From Paenibacillus terrae (GTDB taxonomy: Bacteria > Bacillota > Bacilli > Paenibacillales > Paenibacillaceae): a DNA stretch of 58,663 nt. This document shows positions 27,322 through 34,730 of the stretch, piece by piece (position 1 is the first letter of the stretch; the number at the start of each line of letters is the position of its first letter). The notes below the pieces were generated by a model. The model made no database searches. It worked only from the letters and a program-made list of their open reading frames with translations, and was not told the DNA's origin. The stretch spans positions 1-58,663 of the forward strand of contig NZ_JTHP01000040.1 in assembly GCF_000943545.1 (NCBI RefSeq). Reading direction: 5' to 3'. The position numbers and the translations under genes were made by a program.

Positions 27322-28251
27322 TTAATTATTTTCCAAAGAATCGATAAATTTTTCGCTATCCATAGCCGCCATGGCTCCAGTTCCTGCTGCTGTAATAGCT
27401 TGACGATAGCGAGTATCCTGTACATCTCCACAAGCAAACACACCTGAAATATTTGTCATTGATGTGCCGGGTACTGTGACGATATAACCATTCTCATCCG
27501 TTTCAATTTGACCATTTAAAAAGTCTGTATTCGGATGATGGCCGATGGCTACAAATACCCCATGTGCATGTAGGATTTCCTCTTCGCCTGAGATATGGTT
27601 CCGGACTTTCAATCCTGTCACTCCACGCTCTTCCGCAACAACTTCAAGCGGGGTCCTGCTTAAAGCCCACTCAATTTTAGGGTTTGAACGAGCGCGATCT
27701 TGCATAATTTTTGAGGCTCTCAGTTCTTCTCGACGATGCACCACAGTAACTTTGGAAGCGAATCGTGTTAGAAAGTTTGCTTCTTCCAATGCGGTATCGC
27801 CTCCACCCACTACAATGAGTTCCTTATTTCGAAAGAAAAACCCATCACAAGTGGCACAAGTACTAACTCCCCGGCCTACATTTTCTGTTTCGCCTGGTAT
27901 TCCTAAATATTTCGCACTGGCACCGGTTGAAATGATCAGAGTTTCAGTAATGATTTCACCTTTGCCCTCCACTTCCAGTTTAAACGGTCGTTTTTCCAAA
28001 TCTACCATCTTTACCCAACCGTTAAGAAATGTAGCCCCGAAGCGTTCCGCTTGTTTACGCATATTATCCATTAATTCGGGGCCCATGATGCCTTCTGGAA
28101 ATCCAGGATAATTCTCGATTTCAGTTGTTGTTGTAAGCTGTCCTCCTGGTTCAAGTCCTTCAATGACGAGCGGATTCATATTAGCACGAGCCAGGTAGAT
28201 CGCTGCGGTCAATCCTGCTGGACCAGTTCCGACAATTACAGATTTATACAT
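27322..28251 (-). CDS. trxB: Thioredoxin reductase
   Basis: FAD- and NADPH-dependent thioredoxin reductase of 309 residues. Seen are the FAD motif GTGPAGLTAAIYLAR, the redox pair Cys132/Cys135 in CATCDG, the NADPH motif VVGGGDTALEEANFL followed by HRREELRA, and the closing ACGDVQDTRYRQAITAAGTG. Two ATGs are possible; GGAGG seven bases before ATG 28251 decides it, the one at 28257 being too close. It heads the operon trxB-osmC3-trx-nitroreductase under the operator promoter at 28309-28354. A core trxB probably exists elsewhere, so this would be a dedicated copy (inference). Confidence 0.92.
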   Translation of the reverse strand: MYKSVIVGTGPAGLTAAIYLARANMNPLVIEGLEPGGQLTTTTEIENYPGFPEGIMGPELMDNMRKQAERFGATFLNGWVKMVDLEKRPFKLEVEGKGEIITETLIISTGASAKYLGIPGETENVGRGVSTCATCDGFFFRNKELIVVGGGDTALEEANFLTRFASKVTVVHRREELRASKIMQDRARSNPKIEWALSRTPLEVVAEERGVTGLKVRNHISGEEEILHAHGVFVAIGHHPNTDFLNGQIETDENGYIVTVPGTSMTNISGVFACGDVQDTRYRQAITAAGTGAMAAMDSEKFIDSLENN

Positions 28252-28308
28252 ATTCATCCCTCCAAATTTGATTGTTTTTACAGTTGCTTATAACAGTGTT
28301 TTTTAATA

Positions 28309-28354
28309 TTCAATTGATTAATTGAATTATAGCATTAGGATATCTGTTCGTCAA
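28309..28354 (-). promoter_or_regulatory. Promoter with TTCAATT operator, trxB operon
   Basis: Minus strand: -35 TTGACG (28349-28354), 17-base spacer, -10 TATAAT (28326-28331), then TTCAATTGATTAATTGAA (28309-28326). The operator and the ATTATAG flank are identical to those at 23930 over about 25 bases. Confidence 0.78.
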
Positions 28355-28554
28355 TACACGGATAGAAAATGACTACAAATGAGGCACATATTGCAGAAAT
28401 ATATTTGGGGGCGGATATTTGACTAATCTTTGCATAATGAAAAAAGCTGACAGAGCGCAATGGCAGTGTCAACTTTTTTGTGAGAGTTTATGTTTCATAT
28501 GAGTTGTATGCTGGATATGTAATCCAGAATTTAAGATTTTCTTTTTATATACAT

Positions 28555-28644
28555 ATTCGACTACCGGGACGCTGTTCTGCACGCCCAATAGTCATCGAGC
28601 AGCAGCTTGCCAGCCACCGCGGCGATACCGCGGGCCTTGGTCAT
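28555..28644 (-). pseudogene. Short GC-rich gene scrap, unrecognised
   Basis: Within an AT-rich gap, a 90-base GC-rich segment reads MTKARGIAAVAGKLLLDDYW on the minus strand and, after a one-base shift, GVQNSVPVVE. It looks like a piece of a larger protein gene dropped here. I cannot name the family. Confidence 0.35.
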
Positions 28645-28738
28645 AAAAGAAAATAAGATACATGAAATAGAAAAGCTTTCTTTTTAACTTTCTAAATAGG
28701 GTATTCTTATAAATTTTATCAAGTTATATCCTTTTGAC

Positions 28739-28819
28739 TTGACTCCACTCGGGATGTTCATGTTAAAATTTTAATATTCAATTGAATGACCAAGAGCTTG
28801 ATTCCGTGAGTAGAGTCAA
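28739..28819. repeat. Imperfect inverted repeat enclosing TTCAATTGAA
   Basis: TTGACTCCACTC (28739-28750) and GAGTAGAGTCAA (28808-28819) are inverted copies with one mismatch. The palindrome ATTCAATTGAAT (28776-28787) lies between them, and TTTTT follows on the plus side. It could be a terminator, a tiny mobile-element relic or part of the arsR-rhodanese control region. Confidence 0.4.
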
Positions 28820-28905
28820 TTTTTGAGTATCTAATTTCCTCATTATGATTCTTCAGTTATGGATTATAGTTTAAGGTGTATTCTAAGGCTTCTGCTATGC
28901 ATGAA

Positions 28906-28933
28906 TTGAAATTGGGGATTCCCGTTTTATAAT
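28906..28933 (+). promoter_or_regulatory. Promoter of ArsR-rhodanese gene 1
   Basis: -35 TTGAAA (28906-28911), 16-base spacer containing GGGGATTCCC, -10 TATAAT (28928-28933), about 25 bases before the start codon. A full 18-bp TTCAATT operator is absent; only a short ATTCAATTGAAT core lies 120 bases upstream. Confidence 0.5.
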
Positions 28934-28958
28934 ACGACTAGAATAGAGGTTGAGAATA

Positions 28959-29627
28959 ATGGAAGATATGCTGAACTCTGCGAAAATTTTTAAGGAAGAT
29001 CTCTATAAACAATTGGCTAGAATCGGAAAATGTTTATCCAGTGATAAGCGCCTTGAGATCTTAAATGTGCTATCCAATGGTTCTAGAACCGTAGAAAAAA
29101 TAGCTACCTGCACAGACATGAATATTGCGAATGTATCCCGCCACCTTCAAATTCTGCTCGATGCAAAACTGGTTAAATTCACAAAAAAAGGAGTATATGT
29201 GATCTATTCTTTGGCTGATCCAGAAATCATCGAATTTCTTTCCTCTTTATGGCGAATCAGTGAAAAACAACTTCCTGACATTAGTAGAATGAAAGATGAT
29301 TTCCTAAATAATCTTGATGACGTTCAAACGCTTACGATGGATGAGGTTAGGGAGAAGATTAATAATGATTCAATAATTTTGGTGGATTTACGTCCTAAAG
29401 AAGAGTATGACATGGATCATATTGCGGGAGCAATTTCGATGCCGATGGAAGAGTTAGATACATTAATAAGAGAGATACCGAAAAACACAGAAATCATTGC
29501 ATACTGCAGAGGCCCACTGTGTGTCTACTCAGCTCTGGCAACACAGAAATTACAATCTGAAGGCTTTAGGGCTTTTCGCATGGAAGAGGGCTTGAATGAG
29601 TGGCAAGAACATTTTCAGTTACACTAA
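28959..29627 (+). CDS. ArsR-family regulator fused to a rhodanese domain, copy 1
   Basis: Protein of 222 residues. Residues about 10-95 are an ArsR winged helix (LSSDKRLEILNVLSNGSRTV, then the recognition helix NIANVSRHLQILLDAK). Residues 115-215 are a rhodanese domain with VDLRPKEEYDMDHIAGA and the active-site loop YCRGPLC, whose first Cys is the persulfide-carrying residue. The ArsR part lacks an obvious metal-site cysteine pair at the recognition helix, so the rhodanese Cys is the likely sensor. AGAGG nine bases before ATG 28959 is preferred over TTG 28950. It is convergent with nothing and alone in its transcript. With copy 2 it is the candidate reader of the TTCAATT operators. Confidence 0.87.
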   Translation: MEDMLNSAKIFKEDLYKQLARIGKCLSSDKRLEILNVLSNGSRTVEKIATCTDMNIANVSRHLQILLDAKLVKFTKKGVYVIYSLADPEIIEFLSSLWRISEKQLPDISRMKDDFLNNLDDVQTLTMDEVREKINNDSIILVDLRPKEEYDMDHIAGAISMPMEELDTLIREIPKNTEIIAYCRGPLCVYSALATQKLQSEGFRAFRMEEGLNEWQEHFQLH

Positions 29628-29672
29628 GCTGACTTCTAAGAACAGACGAAGAACAATTAATTTCTCCAATTC

Positions 29673-29728
29673 TTAACTAAAAGACTTCAAGGCCAATATT
29701 ATTAGGCTCTGAAGTCCTTTTTAGTTAA
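29673..29728. terminator. Bidirectional terminator after ArsR-rhodanese 1
   Basis: TTAACTAAAA plus GACTTCA pair with TGAAGTC plus TTTTAGTTAA, with an inner GGCC/GGC pair. A and T runs flank both sides. Confidence 0.7.
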
Positions 29729-29776
29729 GACAAACTTAGGAAACATAATATGATTTCTCTTAAGAGGTGGTTAGAA

Positions 29777-30745
29777 GTGGCGAATATTCAAGAAATTGCA
29801 CGCTTAGCGGGAGTATCCACAGCAACTGTATCACGAGTAATTAATAAACACGGCTACGTAAGTGATTTAACCAGACAAAAAGTTTTAGGAATTATCGAGG
29901 AGCTTGATTATGTCCCCAATGCTAATGCGATCTCTCTAAAAAAAGGTAAAACTCGTCAGATTGGAATAATGACGGTCTCCTTTAGTCCCATTATTATTAA
30001 TTTTGTTCGTGCATTCACTCTTTTTGCTGAGAAAAACGGATTTATCATCACTCTTTTTATCACGAATGGAGAACCTGAAAAGGAGCTTATCGCCCTGGAA
30101 ATGCTAAAACGGAAGCAATTAGATGCTATCGTGTGTTTGATACGGTCCAATGAATGGGATGTCATTGAATCCTATGCCCGGTATGGCCCCATTGTTATAT
30201 GGCAACGTCTTCAAAACGAGAATCTTCCTTCTGTCTTTATGGATCAATTTCATGCCTATTGGACAGGTCTTGAATATCTTCATTCCAAAGGTTACCGAAA
30301 AATACTTAGCATATATCCGATGTCTAAAGGACTGAATACAAAGGAACGCATTCGTGCCCATACAGAATTCGTTAAAAAACACAATCTCATGGCGTATCCA
30401 TTTCCTCATTTCGAAGATAAAACTTTAGTTCGTGATGGGGAGGAGCTTGCTAAATGGTGGGTATCGCAGGAAGACCGACCTGATGCTATTTTTTGTGCCA
30501 ATGATGAAGTGGCGGCTGGTCTTATGACAGCCCTGCGTCGATTGGGATTTTCCATTCCGGGAGATTTGGGGATTATGGGCTTCGATAATACGGAGGTGGC
30601 TCACTTGCTCGATTTGACTACGATTGACTATCCTATCGACCAGCAAGCAGAGAATGCATTTCTCATTTTGCAAAATAAGCTGAATAACACCAAAAACAGG
30701 CTAAACACTTTAACATACAAGTTAGTTGAGCGAAGATCGACATAA
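29777..30745 (+). CDS. LacI-family regulator
   Basis: Regulator of 322 residues: LacI helix-turn-helix at 3-25 (IQEIARLAGVSTATVSRVIN) and hinge with YVPNANAISLKKGKT, then a sugar-binding-protein-like domain with IFCANDEVAAGLMTALRRLG and IMGFDNTEVAHLLDLTTIDY. The start is GTG 29777 with AGAGGTGG six bases upstream; an upstream in-frame ATG at 29750 precedes the ribosome site and is not used. No sugar genes are next to it. Its target is unknown; it may act on a distant operon. Confidence 0.85.
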   Translation: MANIQEIARLAGVSTATVSRVINKHGYVSDLTRQKVLGIIEELDYVPNANAISLKKGKTRQIGIMTVSFSPIIINFVRAFTLFAEKNGFIITLFITNGEPEKELIALEMLKRKQLDAIVCLIRSNEWDVIESYARYGPIVIWQRLQNENLPSVFMDQFHAYWTGLEYLHSKGYRKILSIYPMSKGLNTKERIRAHTEFVKKHNLMAYPFPHFEDKTLVRDGEELAKWWVSQEDRPDAIFCANDEVAAGLMTALRRLGFSIPGDLGIMGFDNTEVAHLLDLTTIDYPIDQQAENAFLILQNKLNNTKNRLNTLTYKLVERRST

Positions 30746-30789
30746 CGCTGTATCTTATACAGGCGTATGGTAAATCCTACAGTACATTA

Positions 30790-30825
30790 AAAAAACCACT
30801 TGTTCAAATTGAACAAGTGGTTCTA
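30790..30825 (-). terminator. Terminator of the alcohol dehydrogenase gene
   Basis: A 14-bp perfect stem (30794-30807 with 30809-30822) with minimal loop; the minus strand continues with seven T. It also lies between two convergent genes and may stop the LacI transcript. Confidence 0.75.
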
Positions 30826-30868
30826 TTAACGCGCGAGTCGTAAGCTACCCACCCATAGGAATATATCT

Positions 30869-31831
30869 TCACTCAGAAATATTCAGGACAGCACGGAATC
30901 GAGTCGATGCTGACATCATTTTATCGTATGCTTCGCTAGCACGATCTAATGGGAATGTCTCAATCATGGGGCGGGTATCAGTCAGGACACTAAAATTAAT
31001 CGTTGCTTGTATTTCTTTCGCTCCGCCTGTAAACGTACCTTTTACAGTGTTAGGCCCTTTCAAAAAGTCCATCGCTGACAATTCTAATTGATCACCAGAA
31101 CCCGCCACAATGATTAGTTCGCTGTCTTGACCCAACCCGTTTATCAGAGATGAAATGGCTTTAGCGTTAGGCGCAGTTGCCAGGATGACTTTGGCTCCGC
31201 CTAAAGCTTGTAATGCTTCAGCAGGGTCTTCTTTTTCCGAATCAATGTAGTGATGTGCTCCAAGTTGCCGTACAAGCGTTTCTTTATCACTTCCTCGTGA
31301 AATAGCCACTGTGCGATATCCCGCTTTGTTTGCAAACTGAACGGCAAGGTGTCCTAGCCCACCAATTCCCTGAATAGCTACCAGATCACCAGGACGAGCT
31401 TTACTATTTTTGATGGCACTAAAAGTCGTTTCTCCAGCACACATTAGTGGAGCAGCTTCCAACGCCGAAATTTCATTTGGAATACTGGACAAACTATCCT
31501 CATAAGCAACCATGTATTCAGCATATCCACCGTCCATTGTTAATCCAGTTACTTGGCTATGTCCCCCATGCCATCCAATGCCGACACGTTCTCCTATTTT
31601 CCACTTTGATGAGCCTGCTCCAAGCTCATCAACGATTCCAACCACTTCATGTCCAGGAATGCGGGGATACGCTGACGCAGCACCGCCAATGGCCATCGAG
31701 TCTCCGTTACATACACCGCAAGCTTCAACACGGAGCAATACTTGTCCTTCTGCAGGCTGCGGAACCGGCACCTCAACTAGTTTCATTTTTTCCCCTTTGG
31801 CTGGAACTTGCATGGCTTTCATCTTCTTCAT
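30869..31831 (-). CDS. Medium-chain zinc alcohol dehydrogenase lacking the structural-zinc lobe
   Basis: MDR-family alcohol dehydrogenase of 320 residues, about 20 shorter than usual. The catalytic zinc ligands are in place: Cys in ACGVCNGD, GHE, and Cys in PLMCAGETT; the Rossmann motif IQGIGGLGHLAVQFA is complete. The loop that normally carries four cysteines for structural zinc is gone in frame: the text jumps from GIGWHGGH straight to SQVTGLTMDGGYAEYM. The enzyme may still fold, as some MDR relatives lack this zinc. ATG 31831 follows GGGGG. It is under its own operator promoter at 31871-31919. Substrate is probably an aldehyde or alcohol arising from electrophile stress (inference). Confidence 0.87.
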   Translation of the reverse strand: MKKMKAMQVPAKGEKMKLVEVPVPQPAEGQVLLRVEACGVCNGDSMAIGGAASAYPRIPGHEVVGIVDELGAGSSKWKIGERVGIGWHGGHSQVTGLTMDGGYAEYMVAYEDSLSSIPNEISALEAAPLMCAGETTFSAIKNSKARPGDLVAIQGIGGLGHLAVQFANKAGYRTVAISRGSDKETLVRQLGAHHYIDSEKEDPAEALQALGGAKVILATAPNAKAISSLINGLGQDSELIIVAGSGDQLELSAMDFLKGPNTVKGTFTGGAKEIQATINFSVLTDTRPMIETFPLDRASEAYDKMMSASTRFRAVLNISE

Positions 31832-31870
31832 GAATAGACCCCCATAGTTTTAAAATGATGGAACTCCATT

Positions 31871-31919
31871 AGTATAGTTTAAACGGGTCAAACATTCAAT
31901 TAATTAATTGAATGTTTGA
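31871..31919 (-). promoter_or_regulatory. adh promoter overlapped by a 32-bp perfect palindrome
   Basis: Minus strand: -35 TTGAAT (31894-31899), 17-base spacer, -10 TATACT (31871-31876). The palindrome 31888-31919 contains the core TTCAATTAATTAATTGAA and extends it by seven matching bases on each side. Here the operator covers the -35, not the start site as at the trx promoters. Confidence 0.7.
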
Positions 31920-31965
31920 ATTAATTATTTTCATTACGAATGAATAGATTCGTTGCAACTTCTTG

Positions 31966-32321
31966 TTAGTTTTGTATTTTTGTTATCTGATTGATGATTT
32001 TTGAGACTAAAAGTTCAGCTGACAGAAGTGCACCTTCAAGATGTCACCAAATTCTGTACTTGCTTCTGTTCCAGCAAAAGCAATTTTATTTTTCCATTCC
32101 CCAGATGCAGGTATAGGTCCGTAATGTGGAAAATTTTGAAGTGGAATACGATCTTCGGATATAGCCGTATCGACATCCGCAGACCAATCTTTATAAATAA
32201 TAGTCCTTACTTTTTTTGCTGACGGGCATCAGATTCCTTGTTCTGTAAGTAAATTGGCAGCTCGCAGATCACTTAAACCAGCACCAATAATAATCACGGG
32301 ATTCTTCATTCTTTTCTCCAT
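31966..32321 (-). pseudogene. Internally deleted flavin amine oxidase gene
   Basis: Starts MEKRMKNPVIIIGAGLSDLR, a dinucleotide-binding motif, and stops at a TGA after LLTEQGI. In other frames follow SEDRIPLQNFPHYGPIPASG, KIAFAGTEASTEFG and LEGALLSAELLVSKI, which form the C-terminal FAD-binding end of the monoamine oxidase family. The roughly 300 residues between are missing. It lies 29 bases after the thioredoxin-like gene. Confidence 0.65.
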
Positions 32322-32350
32322 CGTATTAAATAGTTTTATTTTCTTAGAAT

Positions 32351-32680
32351 TTATACCGCATTGTACAACTGTTCTAATCGTGCTTCTAATTGTTCAAACT
32401 GAACAAACCGTCCTTCACGAAGATATTCCTTTTGATCAAAAAATAAGATGATCGTGGGAACTGTAAAAATCAATAATTTGCCTGCAACTGCCTCTACCTG
32501 ACTAGCATCTATATGCGCAAGTTTTATTTCTGGATAGTTGTTGAGTAATTCTTTTAGTTTGGGATAAATTGCATGACATACATTACAATCCTCTTGAGAT
32601 ACATATAGCATACTTAATCGGTTATTTTGGATAAACGTATCTATTTCATTCACTGAAGTTATTTCTTGGACATTTATCAT
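32351..32680 (-). CDS. Thioredoxin-like protein with CNVC site
   Basis: Thioredoxin-fold protein of 109 residues. The site is DCNVC (Cys32, Cys35), without the usual Trp before it, and VPTIILFFDQKEY has the cis-Pro. It resembles Bacillus YbbN/YusE-type small thioredoxin-like proteins. ATG 32680 follows GGCGGGAG. It stands between two decayed genes, a rhodanese upstream and an amine oxidase downstream, and probably belongs to the ArsR-rhodanese 2 transcript. Confidence 0.85.
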   Translation of the reverse strand: MINVQEITSVNEIDTFIQNNRLSMLYVSQEDCNVCHAIYPKLKELLNNYPEIKLAHIDASQVEAVAGKLLIFTVPTIILFFDQKEYLREGRFVQFEQLEARLEQLYNAV

Positions 32681-32734
32681 TAATCTCCCGCCTTACTGTA
32701 TGTTATTCGGAACTGAATGGCTCCAGATCCAATA

Positions 32735-33046
32735 TTATTCAATGCAATATTGTTCTGATTTACTTTTCTGACTCCATTCAATTAATTGAGAAACTGGATC
32801 TACTAATAAATACAAATCATGAGATCCCTGTTTTCGTAAAATACGTGCCGCTTTTTTTCCTTTAAAATATTAATCGGTCAATATAATTACGCTATCTTTT
32901 GGAGACAAATCTTTTCCCCAAATAAAAGGAAATCGCCCTAGGGAAATATTGATGGATCCCAGAACATGCTCTTTTTCATAATCGGAACTATCTCTTGATG
33001 TCAAGCCATTTAATATGAACAGGCACCTGGATTGGGTTTGATTTTA
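32735..33046 (-). pseudogene. Rhodanese-like gene with stop and frameshift
   Basis: Minus-strand text DYEKEHVLGSINISLGRFPF and SPKDSVIILTD then TAA then KGKKAARILRKQGSHDLYLL matches a rhodanese-domain protein. The stop sits where the catalytic Cys loop would be, after IILTD. The N-terminal part needs a frameshift near 33005. It lies between ArsR-rhodanese 2 and the CNVC thioredoxin. Confidence 0.65.
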
Positions 33047-33188
33047 AAGTTAACATCTTACACCGCGAAGGAAGCGAAAATGTTGAATTAGCCAGTAAAT
33101 TAGCAAAAAAACTATTTTTCAGGATTCCATCCTACATCTATTCCGTTCTGTCATATTAAGTCTAATCATTTTATTAAAATTTCGTTCC

Positions 33189-33854
33189 TCATTCTCCATC
33201 GTAAGCATTCCACTCTCGGGCTCCTTCTTCTATTCGATACGCTGTGAAGCCCTGTTTTTGAATATAATCAACAGCTTGAGATGCAAGAGAACAATAAGGG
33301 CCCCGACAGTATGCAGCAAGTTCTACATCAGCTTTATTTAATGTTTTTAGGTATTCTTCCAACTGCTCTAAAGGTACAGATATAGCACCTGGGATATGAG
33401 ATGTTTTATACTCCTCAACTGGTCGGAGATCTATGAGAACCATGTTATCCTGCTTCATTTTTGCCAATAGGTCGTTTTTTGTGATACTTTGAACACCTAT
33501 ATATTGCCTTTTCAACTCATCTTTAATCTGTTTTATGTCAGAGAGTCTGTCCTCACACAAATTCCATAAAGAGGACAAAAAATGAGTTACAGATGAATCA
33601 CTGATATTATATATAACGAAAGTACCTTTTTTTTGAAATCTAACCAATTTCGCTTCCAGCAAAATTTGTAAGTGACGGGATACATTCGCAACACTCATAC
33701 CAGTTTGTGTAGCCAAACTTTCAACAGATTTTGGTCCGTTTGATAAGAGATCCATAATCTCAAGTCTTTTGTCACTGGATAAACATTTTCCAATTCGAGC
33801 AAATTGCTGATATAAACGTTCTTTAATATCCGATTCAGGACATCTACTTTCCAT
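33189..33854 (-). CDS. ArsR-family regulator fused to a rhodanese domain, copy 2
   Basis: Protein of 221 residues with the same architecture as the copy at 28959: ArsR winged helix (LSSDKRLEIMDLLSNGPKSV, MSVANVSRHLQILLEAKLVR) then rhodanese domain with IDLRPVEEYKTSHIPGAI and loop YCRGPYC. Recognition helices of the two copies are nearly identical (ANVSRHLQILL), so both should read the same DNA site. AGGAGG before ATG 33854 fixes the start over an earlier frame opening at 33908. A TTCAATT operator at 33990-34007 precedes it, which implies self-regulation. Confidence 0.87.
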   Translation of the reverse strand: MESRCPESDIKERLYQQFARIGKCLSSDKRLEIMDLLSNGPKSVESLATQTGMSVANVSRHLQILLEAKLVRFQKKGTFVIYNISDSSVTHFLSSLWNLCEDRLSDIKQIKDELKRQYIGVQSITKNDLLAKMKQDNMVLIDLRPVEEYKTSHIPGAISVPLEQLEEYLKTLNKADVELAAYCRGPYCSLASQAVDYIQKQGFTAYRIEEGAREWNAYDGE

Positions 33855-33989
33855 TGGAACCTCCTCTTTGTTGCAATACCTTAGATTTTCGGGTATGCCT
33901 TCCTGCATTCGAATTACTCACTAGTATGTCCAAGTATAAAATAGCAATCCAACATTTACTTTCCTTTCATTTTGGTTCTAGCTCAAAAA

Positions 33990-34007
33990 TTCAATTAATA
34001 AATTGAA
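33990..34007. promoter_or_regulatory. TTCAATT operator before ArsR-rhodanese 2
   Basis: TTCAATTAATAAATTGAA, with 7-base arms in perfect inversion. It lies 136 bases before the start codon and touches the T run of the trxA terminator. No strong -10/-35 pair can be assigned with certainty. Confidence 0.6.
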
Positions 34008-34043
34008 AAAAACGACGGTTCAGAAAAATCCAAATCCGTCGTT
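34004..34043 (-). terminator. trxA terminator
   Basis: AACGACGG (34011-34018) pairs with CCGTCGTT (34036-34043) and on the minus strand a run of T follows. It lies about 55 bases after the trxA stop codon. Confidence 0.8.
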
Positions 34044-34097
34044 CTCTTGACATGTATTTCAATGATTATTACAAAAATGGATTTGTTGAATACTCTG

Positions 34098-34415
34098 TTA
34101 ATTAAGCAATCCTAGAATTTTTTCTCTAAGAGCTTGCTTTTGCTCGATCCCCACCATTGTCTCAGCCAATTTACCATCTTTAAATAAGAGTAGCGTAGGA
34201 ATACTTCTAACTCCAAATTGTTGAGCCAATTCGATTTCTTCATCAACGTTGACTTTGGCTACTGTTGCTTGTCCAGCCAAATCATCAGCTAACTCATTTA
34301 CGATTGGAAGTTGCACTTGACAAGGTGGACACCACGGTGCCCAAAAATCGACTAGTGTCACTCCGCTGTTAATGTTCGATTCAAAATTCTGTTTTGTTAA
34401 AGATACTGCTCCCAT
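34098..34415 (-). CDS. trxA: Thioredoxin with WCPPC active site
   Basis: Thioredoxin of 105 residues. VDFWAPWCPPCQVQLPIVNE carries Cys29 and Cys32; RSIPTLLLFKDGKLAETMVG is canonical. The active-site Gly is replaced by Pro (CPPC instead of CGPC), which is uncommon and changes the redox potential in studied thioredoxins. An earlier in-frame TTG lies in the ribosome site; GGGGG before ATG 34415 fixes the start. It is a single-gene transcript with its own operator promoter and terminator, and is likely reduced by the TrxB encoded at 27322. Confidence 0.9.
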   Translation of the reverse strand: MGAVSLTKQNFESNINSGVTLVDFWAPWCPPCQVQLPIVNELADDLAGQATVAKVNVDEEIELAQQFGVRSIPTLLLFKDGKLAETMVGIEQKQALREKILGLLN

Positions 34416-34448
34416 AAATAGAATCCCCCTCAATTAATTTATCAATTA

Positions 34449-34494
34449 TTCAATAGATTAATTGAATTATACTTTTGAAATTCAATTTAGTCAA
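34449..34494 (-). promoter_or_regulatory. trxA promoter with TTCAATT operator
   Basis: Minus strand: -35 TTGACT (34489-34494), 17-base spacer, -10 TATAAT (34466-34471), then TTCAATTAATCTATTGAA (34449-34466, minus-strand reading). It has the same geometry as the promoters at 23930 and 28309, with two mismatches in one arm. Confidence 0.75.
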
Positions 34495-34730
34495 CGTTTT
34501 AATATCTATTCTTTATATCTCAGAACAGAACTTAAGTTCATTTTACAGCACCTGTATTACTTTCCCGTATTCATTTTTCAGAGGACTTCTCCTGCAGGTC
34601 TAAACTACGGTGACTACTTGTAGAAACAGGCTCTTGGGCAGCAATTTAGCCTGCTTCTAGCGGTAGTTTTCGTTATATTTTTTTGTAATAACCTCCATAT
34701 TCAAACATTTCTTCGCTCGTGAAATAAGAG

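Noticed and set aside
27545..28111. A 188-codon plus-strand frame opposite trxB
   Set aside because: Antisense to an unmistakable thioredoxin reductase.
33040..33160. A plus-strand stretch reading VNILHREGSENVELASKLAK
   Set aside because: It looks protein-like but is short, has no start and no recognisable family, and overlaps the rhodanese remnant region.
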